A stretch of DNA of 64,000 bases from Yponomeuta sedellus (GCA_934045075.1 OW203722.1:22218429-22282428), one strand, 5' to 3'; counted from the stretch's first letter, positions 32,212-44,397 are shown. Numbers and translations: made by a program. The notes: generated by a model not told the origin, from the sequence alone.

Positions 32212-34517
32212 AAAATTTGGATAAGACCTGACGTTATCAAATTTTCAATAAAACATAAGTGATCACGAGAGTATTTTGCTTTAAAAATTACTAATTACCT
32301 TCTTGTTTCACTATTTTCCAAATGTGACGGAATGAATGAGTTTTGTTTTTCAACCAGACTCTTCGGATAATTGACTACGTGAAATTTCAATCGACACCGT
32401 TTTATTCGGATCGCTTAGCAGCTTTTAACCCAGCCTATCATTTAAGACCTTGATAAAGAGATCCTGGTTGTGAGGCAGGACAGCCCGAAGGCACCGACTA
32501 CTAACTACCAGATACACTCGCATTAAACTCCAAAGGGGAGGCCTCCCCAAGAGCAAGCGTGCACCGGTAATAGAACCGACTCTTACAATAGCCTCAAATA
32601 ACAATCAGCTGTGAGATCACTACCGAAAGCTATCAAACAAACGATATTAATCAATTAAAATCCCCAATCGACAACATCTTCGCTTCTGGAGCTTGTGTAG
32701 TTGCCGAAACTAGTTCTTAGCTTCTTGTGGAGTCCGGGATACAAATACAATTTAAATTACTTTAAAATGAAAACCAAAAGATGTATTTGTATCCGATTGA
32801 GGTGTGTGCTGTATTCAGAAACATAATAAAACAAGTTATCTGCGTTAGACCGATTCACCGAACTCTAGAACTTCCATTCAAGCCCCTCTTTCATTATCTT
32901 TCTTTATAAACCAACTAATTCCTTCCTCATCCATTGAATTATACCCAAACATACTCTTACTTGTTTTCATACTGATATATGAAGCCTGAGAATTAAGCGA
33001 ATCAACTCTTCGCAGTCAAATACATTTTTTATTACCGCGGCATAAAATAAACAAATTTATTTAAACAAAGCCCACGACCGCAAATATATCTATTGACAGA
33101 CGTTATGAGACGCAAGATTTTTTTTTTTTTTACCTTACACAATACCTTGAATTACCTTGATTACCGTACACAATACCTCAAAATTTCATTACCAGAATAC
33201 CTTTCAAAACCTTTTTAATTACCTGGGTTATAAATGTACAGTCAACGACGAAAATTAAATAATCAAATTATAACCCGATTAAATTATTCCGCATTCGGTT
33301 TTTACTAACAAAGATATTTGGGTAAACGCAAGTTATAAGAAAATTAATAATAATAGTGCAGTTTAAGAATGTTCGATTATCTACTTTTATCGTTTACTGT
33401 ACGCGGATTATTAAAACAAAACATGACTGTTTTTTTTTTTAATATTAATTATTTTTTTCTATACGTGGATTACCAAAATCAAACAAAAAGTGTTTTTTTT
33501 TTATAAAATAATTTATTAAGTAAAATAAGAAATAACGAAATATCCAAATGTTGTTTAAAATATCATATTTTTTTTTTGTTAATAGAACAAATCACAGCTC
33601 TAAATACCTACTAATAATTAAAATAATAAGTCTTTATTAACGCAACCGCTGAATTACGAAACCTACCGAATTACGCAAAACTAGATTCTTAATAATACCT
33701 ACTATAAGAGCAACCCCCCGCCAAGAAAACTTTGTTATTTATATTTCTTTTTACTACAACCTCCCAAATGAAAGACTAGTTTCCGCCAAATGAATATCTT
33801 GAAAAAAAAAAGATAATTATCAAACCAGCATAAAATAAGTAAACCAAATTAATTAATTTAAAACAAAAGCAAGTTTAAATATTAAACAGACAATATTCAT
33901 AAGGAAAGTCAATTAAAAATCTTGGGATACTTCTATATTTAGGCAACCCCCATACGAAAATACCCTAGGTTAATAAAATTGGCTGATAAAGCTGATAAAA
34001 TTAAGCAAAGTTCCTTTTATTAATTTCCTAATAGGTTTATTAGTTTACTAAATTAAAAATATTATTTGCCCTAGCTTCCCAATGAACGTAACTAAGTGTG
34101 GCTTAAAATATAGTTTCATACAACCCCCCGAATAAAAAACCGTTGACATACCTATACCTAATTAACAACTGAACCGTGTAACTTTAACAGAATAAAATAT
34201 GTCTAACGAACTACAGTTTCTGCTTTAAAATTAAGTAATTTAGTTGGAAGACGCTATGGAACGCTAGTCGAAGTAACATGATTACAAGTAGCAATTAGAT
34301 TAATCGATCCATACGCGAATAAAATATTTAGTTTCATTCGCGTACGCATCCAAAAATCTTTACGAAAGCATATAAACGGATCTCAATCACACCCCCATCG
34401 TCAATCTCAAACCTTTCCATTTCACGAACATCAAATTGTGGCATAAAGCCAACGATAATGAAAAGAAAAAAGAATATTTTGCATCATATATTTAAGCTAC
34501 TCAATCTTAAACATTAT

Positions 34518-34533
34518 GGTCACGGCAACACCA
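34518..34533 (-). promoter_or_regulatory. Candidate primer-binding site (tRNA-His-like)
   Basis: On the minus strand, three bases after the LTR, the sequence is TGGTGTTGCCGTGACC. TGCCGTGACC matches the complement of the 3' end of eukaryotic tRNA-His as I remember it, but a 3-base insertion separates it from the TGG that pairs with CCA. Position and TGG start fit a PBS; the tRNA assignment is tentative. Confidence 0.45.
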
Positions 34534-34536
34534 TAT

Positions 34537-37500
34537 TGTAACACCCCACCCCGCGTAATAAAAATACTTTAACCCACTTAAGAAGAAAAAGCGTGCAATA
34601 ATAATTAACCTACTAAAAAAAGCTATGATGCAAAACACTCTAATGGCCAACTGTGATCGTCTAGTCTATTGAGAACCCTTCGTTGTGAACGTATTAGTAA
34701 CCTAAGCTCTTTTAGGATATGAGATTGAGTAACGAGAGTGTGTAAGAGATCCGTTTAAATACAAAAGCAGAATTTAGATTAATGGACAGGAACCAAAGGT
34801 TAGCTTAAAGCAAATAAATATAAATGAAAACAGCAATCAAGCGAATGAAATAAGCGAAAGCAAGATATGATTTAGAATAAATTAAATAGATAATAGGTTA
34901 AGATGAAATTAAGTTAAAAGAAATAAACTAGGATGAAATATGTAACTCTTACAAAAACTACTTCTAAATAAATAAAATATAAAAGTACCAAATAAACCAA
35001 ATGTCATACAACAAACACGTGAGTGTTATAGTATAACGTCCCCTACCAAAAAGGCCGGTTAAGACAGACATTATTAGCCAACTAGGTAGATAATAACGGA
35101 TTAATATGAAATGAGTACAATACTCGGTTATCTACTAGTTGATAAAGCTAATTATATCTACCCTGGATGGGGTATGGCCACCACTACGTTATACTGTTAA
35201 TATATACTTATAAATAATAAACTATGACAGACTAGAAATAAGAATAGGTACAGTGATTCATTATCCCGAGTCTATTCCTCAAGTAGACATACATAATTAC
35301 GAGAGAATTGGCAAAGCGACGTTCAGCAGTACAATGCATTGGCAGTCGACGAAAGTGAGAGAGGTAGGTAGGTAACCAAATGCACAAAGTACGTTGGAAA
35401 AGACTTCACCGAAGCTTACCAACACTGAAACGATCTGGCCAAACTCACGCAACCATGAAATGCCACTATAGGAAAAATCAATCAACTAAAGAAAATACTA
35501 ACGATAAAATCTGTACATATTCCCAAAATAAATATAATAACCTAACTACGTATATGCCTTAAGTATCACGCACGATTAACGCAGGAATTGGCAAAGAGAC
35601 GTCCAGCAGTACAATGCATTGGCAGAAGAGTGTGAGAGAGGTAGGTAACCAAATGCACAAAGTACGTTGGGAAAGACTTCATCGAAGCCTACCAACACTG
35701 AAACAATCTGGCCAAACCAACGCAACTATGAATGATACTAAAGCACAAGTCATCATAAGGAAATAAATATAATAAACGCACAACAAGCATAATTAGGTAT
35801 AAAAGTCTTAAGACCCAGGTCATTACACACAATTAACGTAAGAAACGGCAAAGGGATGTTCAGTAGTACAATGCATTGGCAGAAGAGTGTGAGTGAGGTA
35901 GGTAGACCAATGCACAAAGTACTTTGGAACAACTTCATCGAAGCTGACCAAACTGAAACATCTCAGCCGAACCCACGCAACCATGAAATAATGCCAAGAA
36001 TTAAGCCAATATACCTACTACAAAAATAAGCCTTACTATTAAAAAGCCTATAGTGGCTTCTAACTACTCACTAACGTCCCATAACGTCCTTTCATTGCCT
36101 ATCTTAATCCGTAATTTGATAACCCTATATATTGGACACCCTATATCGCGACTATATTTGGACTATGCGTTCCTATATAGTATAATTATAATCTACTAAC
36201 AAACGTAACATAATATAAACCGTAATTTACCACCCTATATACTGGACACCCTATATTGCGTATATGCCGCCTATGTGTTCCCATTCAGTAGTAAGTACCT
36301 ATATGATCTATTACAAACGTAACATACCTACATAACTTCGGTCGAGAAAAGTACGCACCTACCTACATAAACGCAAGAGTTGAATGACCCGAAGGTCACG
36401 AGTTAGACAGCTATTATAAAGGTACCGCATCGCTCTAAACCTATTCCTTAGTTCGATGGAAATGTCACTGTTAGATTAATATGCACAGAACCTCACACCT
36501 AGTGTTATCTAACCATTATTGATATTAAATATTGACAGAAGTTGTAAACAATACGTTTAGTAGGTACCAAATCAGAATTAAAATGCCATAATTTTCTAAC
36601 GGGTTTAGACAGATTTACCTACCTTACCCTAATTGAATCGAGACATTAAACGTAACGCTTTTATCTACTTGATTTAATAGCTTCATGAAACATTGAGGAG
36701 ACACCAATTCACTTCTTTGTTAATTTAAAATGATCCTAACAGACGAATAATGACCGCATAGGTGGGGAGCTGGGGAAATACTTACTCTCATCATTCAACT
36801 CTGGATACCCTGGAAGAAAAAGGGGAGCCTACCTAACATTCCCAGCCCAGTAAGTTAATGAATTTAACCACCAAACAAATTGTTTCAGCAAAGCAAACCC
36901 CATTTATATTTAATCGTGTGTATGTGTGAGTGCCTATGGTGTTTCCCTAGTCACAGCTATTACCTATCGCTATCCTCCCTAACTCCGGAAAACCTAACTG
37001 TTTCAAGTCATTAAATTCTTTTTAATGCACTAACACGTGCTAAGGACTGACTTGACGCAATTAGCTTTCAGACTTTCTGGCCGGCCAGAGTGTGTAGCCT
37101 AGGGTGTGTATGCGTAAGTGGTTTATGGGATCGGTACCACTTACAGGGTAAGAATATACGGAATATAATACATAGATATGTTATGGGTGCAAAGTGCCAG
37201 AGGGCTGGAATCGTCTGTCACGCAGGGAAATATCAGGGGGAAAATTGCTATACCACAAATGCTAGTGGAAGGAGATCTAACACCACATTCACAAGAAGCA
37301 TTTTAACCCAATTTTCAAGCTAGATAATTAATATGAAATTATCTCAATTAAGTAATTAATTATGACAAGTAATTATATAGGAAAATTGTTTTACAAATAA
37401 ATTAAATTGGGCACACCTCCGGTGAAGGGATTCTTTAAACCTTTCAACCAAAGCAGACTCAGATTCAGCCGTAGCATAGTAAGCAGAGCTAGATATTGGA

Positions 37501-40500
37501 ATTCCTCATTTAGTCTGTCAAATCAACTGTATAAGGCTACCAAGTGAATTCGCTCTAAATTCACACGTTTGTATGCGGAATTAAATATGATGCAAACCTC
37601 TGAAAGCTATGGCGCAGACATGTCATTGATAACCTCGTGTGCCTACATCGAGTCGAGTAGGTATTCGACAAAGGCTAGCCACACGGCCTATCCCTAACAT
37701 GCCCTTGCCACCGAGAGTTTTGTTTTGCACACATTTATTTCCCCAAAAACGCTGTACTGTGGAGAAAAAGGGTTAGTTCACAATTTATTTCGCGGAAGCT
37801 ACACTAATCACAAATGCTGAAAACCATATTTTTACGCGGAAACCTTCTAGCTAATTGTACGGAATACTCACCAAAACCGTTCCTAACATTTACACTTTTT
37901 ACTTTCAAATCTAATTCCCTAGCTCCGAAAGTACCTCTAAACCTGAGACTTCACACCAGGGCTGATACACTAGAACGCAATGCCCACAGATGATGCTAGG
38001 TCACAAATCCAAAGCCACTTTCCTATTACCGAATTTAAATGCAATCGAAACTCCCCAGTTCTAATAAATTCACACAAAATGGCGAATTTTCCTACGAGCG
38101 GAATAGGTGTACGTACTATTGAATTTCCTGGTCCAGAATGCGTGCGCGCCGTTGGCGCCTCGGCCTTTTTATAGCCTCGCTAAACAACCCCGCGCGTCCA
38201 AAATGGCTCCGCTCCCAATTCCGCTTTGTCTAACCCATCATGAAACCTAATGACACCCGATTGGCCAGCCGAAATCCACCTCCATCTCGTTTCAGAACTT
38301 TAATGTTTTGATATTTTGTAAATTAATTTCCTGTGTCTTAATGTAATACATTATTTATTTTCTATTTATTTATCTCGATATTTCCTGTTTAATTGATTTG
38401 TCTACAATAATTTCTTCTTAACAATTTATTCCAACACACCACTGACCTGCGGCACAATGCTTACGGACAACTAACTAACTTCTGTTAATATAAAAGTTTA
38501 GCGTAATGTCTGTGTTAAAACATCCTTTCAATTTAGTACAGATTTACCTAGAAATACTCTACTTAGCCTACAATTGCGAATTGAAACGTTATAATCATTT
38601 TAGTAGGCGCCGCGGCAACTAGTGGCGCCCAAACCGGAATCGGCTAACCGGAGAACTACAACCCACCAATACAGCAATACTCTAAACTCACACACGCAAC
38701 CCTGTATGAATACGAGAAGAAGCTGCGTTCAACAATATTTAATTATTAGGGATGCCCTAAATGCTACATTTCAAAAGTGATGAATGATTCAATTCCTTTC
38801 CCGAACATTGAATAAATAGCTCTTAGCAGTTCGTGACTAAATATATTAAGTGTCGTGTTTCATTCCTATTTACGAGTAACAACTTTAGCTATCCCTCTAG
38901 CAACAATTATAAATAATTATACCATTCGCAAATATTATGGTATTAAGTTAATATACTTTGAAATTTTGATTTTATTGAAATAAGTAACGTCACAAGACTA
39001 TCGAAGGCATAGAGCCATGAAAGAAAACCAATAAACAATCAAAATAGAAATTACTACGTTGGACAAATTATGTTAAGAATAATAACTGTTATACAACAGA
39101 AACATACATTACAACATTAGTCCCATACTGTCCCAAGCGACGTGCATGGTTGTTTTAAAAAAGTTGAACGGAATCGAACCCGCGTACCGTCCGATCTTCG
39201 CACTACACCTACCAAATACGTGCGTCACTCGCCTAACTGTAGGTACGTGTCTCGGCAGTCGGCGCCGCCGGTTACTAACGCGGAACGGAATGAGACCATG
39301 TGGTTTCTTTTATAGACATTAAGTTTATGATTGATTATCATACGAGATTACGTATAGGTGATCTAGATATAAAAAGGGATATGAAGGGAATCATTCGAGT
39401 TCTTTTTCTTTTGTTTAAATCGTTCAACCCCAACACTAGCCTAGATAGTTTAATATCCATTCTCAAATGAAACTAGATGTTTTTTTTTTTTAATTGATTA
39501 ATTATGAGCTTTATTTATTTTGTTTTTTGTGAATAGACCATTTTTTTACAGAGACAATATTACATCGATGTGATTAGTTTCCTTTCACGTTAAGACACAT
39601 TAATAACCTCTGAAAGCAGCCGTAAAGAACATTTAGTGATCTCAGTCTCGGCTAGATGGAGCTAGTAGTTATTTTGATTTATTGAGTTTTATTAAATTAA
39701 TTGTTTAAGTGAATATATTACTTTTACAAAGTCTCTAATATTACATCGGTGCGTTATACATTAGTTTTCTTTCATGACAAGACATATTAAAAGCTTTTTA
39801 AAGAAATTGAAAGTAGGATTAAAGAAAGTTTAGTGAACCTATTCTCACCTAGATGGAGTTAGTAGTTATTTGATTGATTATAAGTTTTAGTAATTTTTAT
39901 TGTTTAAGTGAATATAATACTTTTACCAAGTCTCTGATATTACATCGGTGTGTTATAAATTAGTTTCCCTTCATAACAATATGTATTATCGACATACTAC
40001 AGAGTTTAAACGTAGCATTAATTATCGTTTTGTGATTCTATTCTCTCCTAGGTAGGGGCTAAATTGAATGTTTTAGAGATTATTCTTATTTATATCTTTA
40101 GTATATGGTTTTCTGTCTTCAAATCACTAACATAAAATCGCTGTGAATAACTCAGTATACTTTGATAACCATAACATTACCTCAACACGGAATTTTACCT
40201 ACTTAACTACTAGGTAAATAAATGCTTATAAAATCTACAAGCGCGTGCAAAAACAAGAAAGATATTGAAATTTGTTCTTATAATCTACTATTTTAATAGT
40301 GATAGCAATTAACATTTGATTTGAAAGCAGTTAAAGGGAATCTACTTCCCAGCCGCCGATAGCGCCATCTATCTGTTAGGATGAAATGCCGTGTCACAAG
40401 TGATAGGTAGCGGACGAGTTTTTTCCAATCGATAGTATATTAGTTGTGCGTTCGTCCACTGCAGATGTCGTTGTAACTTATTATTTTATTCCATTATTTA

Positions 40501-41036
40501 TTTAGTCATCCCTAAATTCTTGTTGCACAATTTAATCTAGGTATAACAAACCCTGTTAGAAAACAAAATAATGTCTAGCTGTATTTCAGTCTTCGAATAG
40601 ACTACTACATAAAGAATCCTATTGCATAATTTTGTTTTGTTTAAATGCAAATTGGCCCAGCGGCGACAGACGCCGATCTCCACCGGAAGGCCGCGGGATC
40701 GAACCCAGCCTCACTCAGCAAACGGAATGTTTTTCTTTTCTTTTTATGACTAATAACGGAAATGTCGATTAGTACACAAACAAACCTCAACAAATCCCCA
40801 GAAAGCGTCCCCGCTACGAAACTTATTTGTTGTATTTATAGATTTATTGTAATGCCTAACTTGAATGATAAGGACCTTCTAACGACTAAAGTGCCTACCT
40901 ACCTAATCAATCTCGTTAATTAAATAGTGTTTCCGCGATTTTACTACGTAACCTATCTCGAACCAAACTCGCACAGAACACAATTCAAATCTATATCAAC
41001 GATCGTGAGCACTTCTATGGACCTTGGTCCGTTACA
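34537..41036 (-). repeat. LTR, right copy (5' LTR if sense is minus)
   Basis: 6500 bp, collinear with the left copy. Differences I could see are A/G at 25947/34785, and others matching left positions 26066, 26223, 26933, 28398, 29346 and 30014. There is also a 3-bp deletion near left position 27849 and two homopolymer length changes near 30645 and 30692. One substitution (TAG to TAT) opens a 77-codon frame at 37090-37323 in this copy only, which shows how little such frames mean. Confidence 0.85.
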
Positions 41037-41198
41037 CCGTGAGTCGCCCATTGGCTCAATTGGTAGAGCGCTGGTACGGATAGCCAGAGGTTGCGGGTTC
41101 GAATCCCGGCATGGGTGAAATTTTTAGCCTCTAAATAGGTTTTTTAAATTTGTTCCTTAGCACGGGTTAGTGCATTAAAAATAAAAAAAATAGTGTAA
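41037..41198 (+). repeat. IleR tandem array, right remnant
   Basis: The rest of the interrupted unit: CCGTGAGTCGCCC, the tRNA-Ile-like part at 41046-41117, CCTCTAAATAGG and the A-rich tail, ending AATAGTGTAA. The 11-bp duplication TTTCTCATTCT follows at 41199-41209. Confidence 0.85.
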
Positions 41199-41209
41199 TT
41201 TCTCATTCT
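41199..41209 (+). repeat. 11-bp target-site duplication, right of the IleR array
   Basis: Same TTTCTCATTCT as at 23752-23762. The array and everything within it therefore occupy what was one insertion site. Confidence 0.8.
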
Positions 41210-41420
41210 AGTTCAATCAAGCATGCCGTTCAGAATACAGATTTTGGCTGTCGCTCGACTTTTTACTTAGAATTCCAAGTAATAAGCCTTAAAGTCGTAT
41301 ACGACTTATTTGCCAATGAAGTGTGTTCTGGTGGAGTGGTCTGTGGTAGTCCAGGTCCGAAAACTCTGACTAAAATGGGGTAAAAGGATCTTTTTCCAGC
41401 TGTAAGACCACAAACATGGA

Positions 41421-41580
41421 GGCTACGTAAAAAAATCAATAGCGGTGGTGGCAGGTCAATAGCGGTGGTGGCAGGGCGATAGAACGCTGGCATCTCAATC
41501 CGGAGGTCGTAGGTGCGAATCCCGGCATGGAACAATGACTTTGTAAGTTATGTACATTTATAATATTACATGTCGCAACC
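41421..41580 (+). mobile_element. SINE-D copy with duplicated head
   Basis: A 22-bp word beginning TCAATAGCGGTGGTGGCAGG is repeated in tandem at the head. The B-box region (GGTGCGAATCC) and the AATGACTTTGTAAGTTATGT body follow. The copy is cut soon after. Confidence 0.6.
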
Positions 41581-41980
41581 TTTGGTAAATCCTTCATAGA
41601 TGTAGTATGTATAGTTGTAAGCATAACTTATTAAATAGCTTGACTGCAAAGCCGTTAATATTCATTTTTAAAACTTACGTCTGTAACTCGAAGGAGTAGG
41701 CAGAGACCAGGCTTTGACATTAGATAAAACAATTTTTTTTTTCTTATTAAGTTGTTGTATATAAAAGAGACTTTAATTGAGATGGCTCAGGGACTGCACC
41801 CTGTCGAGATAAACCTGAAATACATGTGTGTCGACTCAGAAATTAGAAACCTACAACTAATTTACTTTATTGAATCTCAAGGTACACTGTTAGCAGCTGC
41901 CGACATTTTTTTATAACGCAAAAGGCAGCGAAAAAAAGTTCACTCTGACCAAATCTCTTCTTCTTATTCTTCACAAAATG

Positions 41981-42010
41981 ACTAATATTAGCCTGCAGGC
42001 TAATATTAGT
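41981..42010. repeat. Perfect 30-bp palindrome
   Basis: ACTAATATTAGCC and its exact reverse complement around TGCA. The right arm is the conserved GGCTAATATTAGT-like 3' end of the RTE family. The left arm looks like a fold-back copy made at the 3' end. Confidence 0.85.
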
Positions 42011-42116
42011 CCACTGCTGGACATAGCCCTCCCCTAATGAGCGCCATAGCGCAAGGTTGTGCCATCATTGGGGGTAATGCCCATAATCCCCACGCTGGGC
42101 ATAAGGGTTGGTTTTA
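41998..42116 (-). mobile_element. RTE deletion derivative, copy 1 (5'-truncated)
   Basis: The RTE 3' end (TAATGAGCGCCATAGC) is joined directly to CAAGGTTGTGCCATCATTGG, which belongs to the 5' region of the RTE-type family. The same junction occurs at 61079. A shared junction at two loci means the deleted form itself was copied. Confidence 0.7.
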
Positions 42117-42390
42117 AACTTTTACGTTTTACTTTTTCGACGTACATGTCTTACAAATATTCCAATACCCTCCGTCACCAACTAACAAGTGGCATTCTGT
42201 GAAATTTAAACAATAACGCGCAGAAGTTGCGGGACAAGCAAGACAGCAATTCCACTTAAAGCGAGCGAGTGCGTTATAGTCACATTAGAAGGTTAGCTTA
42301 TGAATAAAGCATTGGGTACAAAACGTGTTATTATAAGTATTATGTATCATGTATGTATCATAAAAAATACATGGAACAGAAAATGCACAC
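42117..42390. other. Non-coding, nothing recognised
   Basis: No gene or repeat family assigned. Confidence 0.4.
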
Positions 42391-42583
42391 CGGTAGCGCA
42401 TCTGCCTATCATGCATGAGGTTCCGGGTTCGATCCCCGACTGGGATCAAAAAAAACCCCCAGGTCTTGGATGTTTACATGTATGTGATGTCGTTGTTTCT
42501 GGTTCCCACGACACAGAGTATCCTAGTGTGGGGCCAGAAGCAATGTATGTGCCTGTATGTAAATGTAATGTTATGTTATGTAA
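42391..42583 (+). mobile_element. SINE-B copy, head truncated
   Basis: It begins in the head at CGGTAGCGCATCTGCC and has B box GGTTCGATCCC and the AGGTCTTGGATGTTTACATG body. It ends in TGTAATGTTATGTTATG. Confidence 0.7.
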
Positions 42584-42991
42584 AAAATATACAAAAATAC
42601 ACAGAATGAATTTAGAATCAAGAGACTTTTGTCCAGCAATAAGATTTGAAAATAGCTAGGTTTCACTAATGACTTTTGTCTCAACGGTTATCGTTAAGTA
42701 CACAAAAACTGAACTTCGATCGATACTTTTAATAACAGTAACGAAAAAAGGAACAGAAATAAATATTACAAAGTGTACCTTCTAACATTGAATACTTTGT
42801 AGACCGCATCTCATCTAAAGCACTGTAACATCCGCACCCCGATGTATTGCGGTCGCGGGGAAATGCAGTTGGACCTGACAGGCGCGCCAAAACCACTCTC
42901 ACTATAACGCTCACGGCTCACCTATAAAGCCTTACGCCGAATATGTAAGAGGCAATGTGAAGATAATCGTAATCATAACCTTTATTTTCAT

Positions 42992-43035
42992 AACGTTCCT
43001 GCGATGCCCCACTGCTGGGGCATCGCAGGAACGTT
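42992..43035. repeat. Perfect 20-bp-arm hairpin made inside a 5S-derived SINE
   Basis: AACGTTCCTGCGATGCCCCA and its exact reverse complement around CTGC. In other copies of this SINE the left arm position holds a different sequence, and CGGGTCTC follows the GGGGCA. Here the left arm is an inverted copy of the right arm and the CGGGTCTC block is lost. Confidence 0.8.
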
Positions 43036-43276
43036 AGGCCATACTCCACCACGGGGGCCAAGTCCGGGTTGGTGGAGGATTGTAAGACAGTGGCGGGCTT
43101 TACTGTCAGAAGTAATCAAGCCGCCCATAAGGCCTCTGACATGGCTTAACGACGACCATTACTTGGCAATCGGCACTAACGTCTTAATAAGCCTTGCGAT
43201 GCACGAAAGTCACACTAGCGGTAGTCACGGGTGGGTGGTCACCCATCCTGCACCTGACCGCGCCTGTTGTTGCTTT
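42994..43276 (-). mobile_element. 5S-derived SINE copy, reverse
   Basis: Body blocks CAGGAACGTTAGGCCATACT, CAGTGGCGGGCTTTACTGTC and the minus-strand 5S-like part CACCCATCCTGCACCTGACC are present. The first bases of the head are lost and the distal end is replaced by the hairpin. Confidence 0.7.
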
Positions 43277-43578
43277 TGATACTCTGGTCTACTATGATAA
43301 TTCAATTAACATTGGAAAGTAGACTAATCCCTTGACAGATTAATAAGTAAAATCATCTACGCAGTGTACCTTGAATTGTCATAATAATAATTTATTTTAG
43401 ATACATCAACGACACACAGAAACGACAAAGAAACAACAAACAGCGCACAAATTATTATTAATAATTATTTTAATAAACTATGGATTGGAATTTAATGAAA
43501 TGCAGCCGTGGGTTTTTTCACATACACGATTTTTACTGTATTACAGTAGACTCAAAAGGAAGGGTTATTTTTACAGTC
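43277..43578. other. Non-coding, nothing recognised
   Basis: No gene. TAATAATAAT-rich traces only. Confidence 0.4.
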
Positions 43579-43890
43579 TATGTATGTATGTATGTATGTA
43601 TGTATGTATGTATGTATGTATGTATGTATGTATGTATGTATGTATGTATGTATGTATGTATGTATGTATGTATGTATGTATGTATGTATGTATGTATGTA
43701 TGTATGTATGTATGTATGTATGTATGTATGTATGTATGTATGTATGTATGTATGTATGTATGTATGTATGTATGTATGTATGTATGTATGTATGTATGTA
43801 TGTATGTATGTATGTATGTATGTATGTATGTATGTATGTGTGTGTGTATGTATGTATGTATGTATGTATGTACGAGGTATGTATGTATGT
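43579..43890 (+). repeat. (TATG)n microsatellite, about 310 bp
   Basis: An almost pure TATG run to about 43838, then a GTGTGTG interruption and short impure repeats. Being a 4-base repeat without stops, it is open in all frames and gives false MYVC and TYIH proteins on both strands. Confidence 0.97.
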
Positions 43891-44397
43891 TTATACGTAA
43901 TCCCAATTCCATACACAATTTTAGAAATTCGCATCTGTTTTCGACTTGTACTCACTCGAAACTAAATGTTCTATTTTGCTAAAATTAGCATATATTATGA
44001 CGCTGCGTGTTTTATACGTACCGTTGGCAAAAAAAAATTATATTTTCATTATCGATTTAAATAAGACTCTATTCCTTTGACATAAAAAACCATATGCAAT
44101 GCAAAATGTAAATTTACACGACGGCTCAGAACTGCCACAACTACACAAGGGTGTTGTGGACAATATAGATGACGATTGTCAAAACTTTAACCCAAGCTCA
44201 GAAATTAAATAATACACAATCAGTTTCTGTAAGTTGAAACGGCTTCGCTTGTCAAAATAAACTGTCTATGATATTGTAGTTTCTACTTATGAAAACATTG
44301 TATGGTATTAAAAATATATATTCTAAGAGCCAGGCATGATGTTTCGTTCACGTTAAATTAGTGTTTTAACCAAAACATTGCATTACAAATACAATAA
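43891..44397. other. Non-coding, nothing recognised
   Basis: No gene or repeat family assigned. Confidence 0.4.

Larger units (their letters stand above)
32202..34536 (-). other. Interior of the giant-LTR element, non-coding
   Basis: 2335 bp with no open frame of 60 codons on either strand and many A- or T-runs. On the minus strand it starts with a PBS-like site next to the right LTR and ends with GGGGG next to the left LTR. I see no gag or pol remnant. The element must use proteins supplied by another retrotransposon, if it still moves. Confidence 0.7.
25699..41036 (-). mobile_element. Giant-LTR non-autonomous retrotransposon (15.3 kb)
   Basis: Two direct repeats of 6503 and 6500 bp (25699-32201 and 34537-41036) flank a 2335-bp interior. 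The ends are TGTAAC...GTTACA and the target duplication is 4 bp (CCGT), the hallmarks of an LTR retrotransposon. Neither the repeats nor the interior carry gag, protease, RT or integrase motifs or long ORFs. It is therefore non-autonomous, of the kind called LARD when large. The minus strand is likely the sense strand, because a PBS-like site and a PPT-like run then sit in the expected places. LTR lengths of a few hundred bases to 2 kb are usual in insects; 6.5 kb is exceptional. The two LTRs differ at about seven substitutions and a few indels, so insertion was recent. A false assembly duplication is unlikely, because each outer end abuts array sequence and the duplication. Confidence 0.85.

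Noticed and set aside
25699..41036. Simple segmental duplication or assembly duplication of 6.5 kb
   Set aside because: The outer ends are TG...CA and carry CCGT duplications, and the target unit is restored on removal. These marks are not expected from plain duplication. Long reads would settle it.
43480..43982. Open frames of 106-165 codons rich in MYVC or TYIH on both strands
   Set aside because: They are the six translations of a TATG microsatellite, with no stop by composition.
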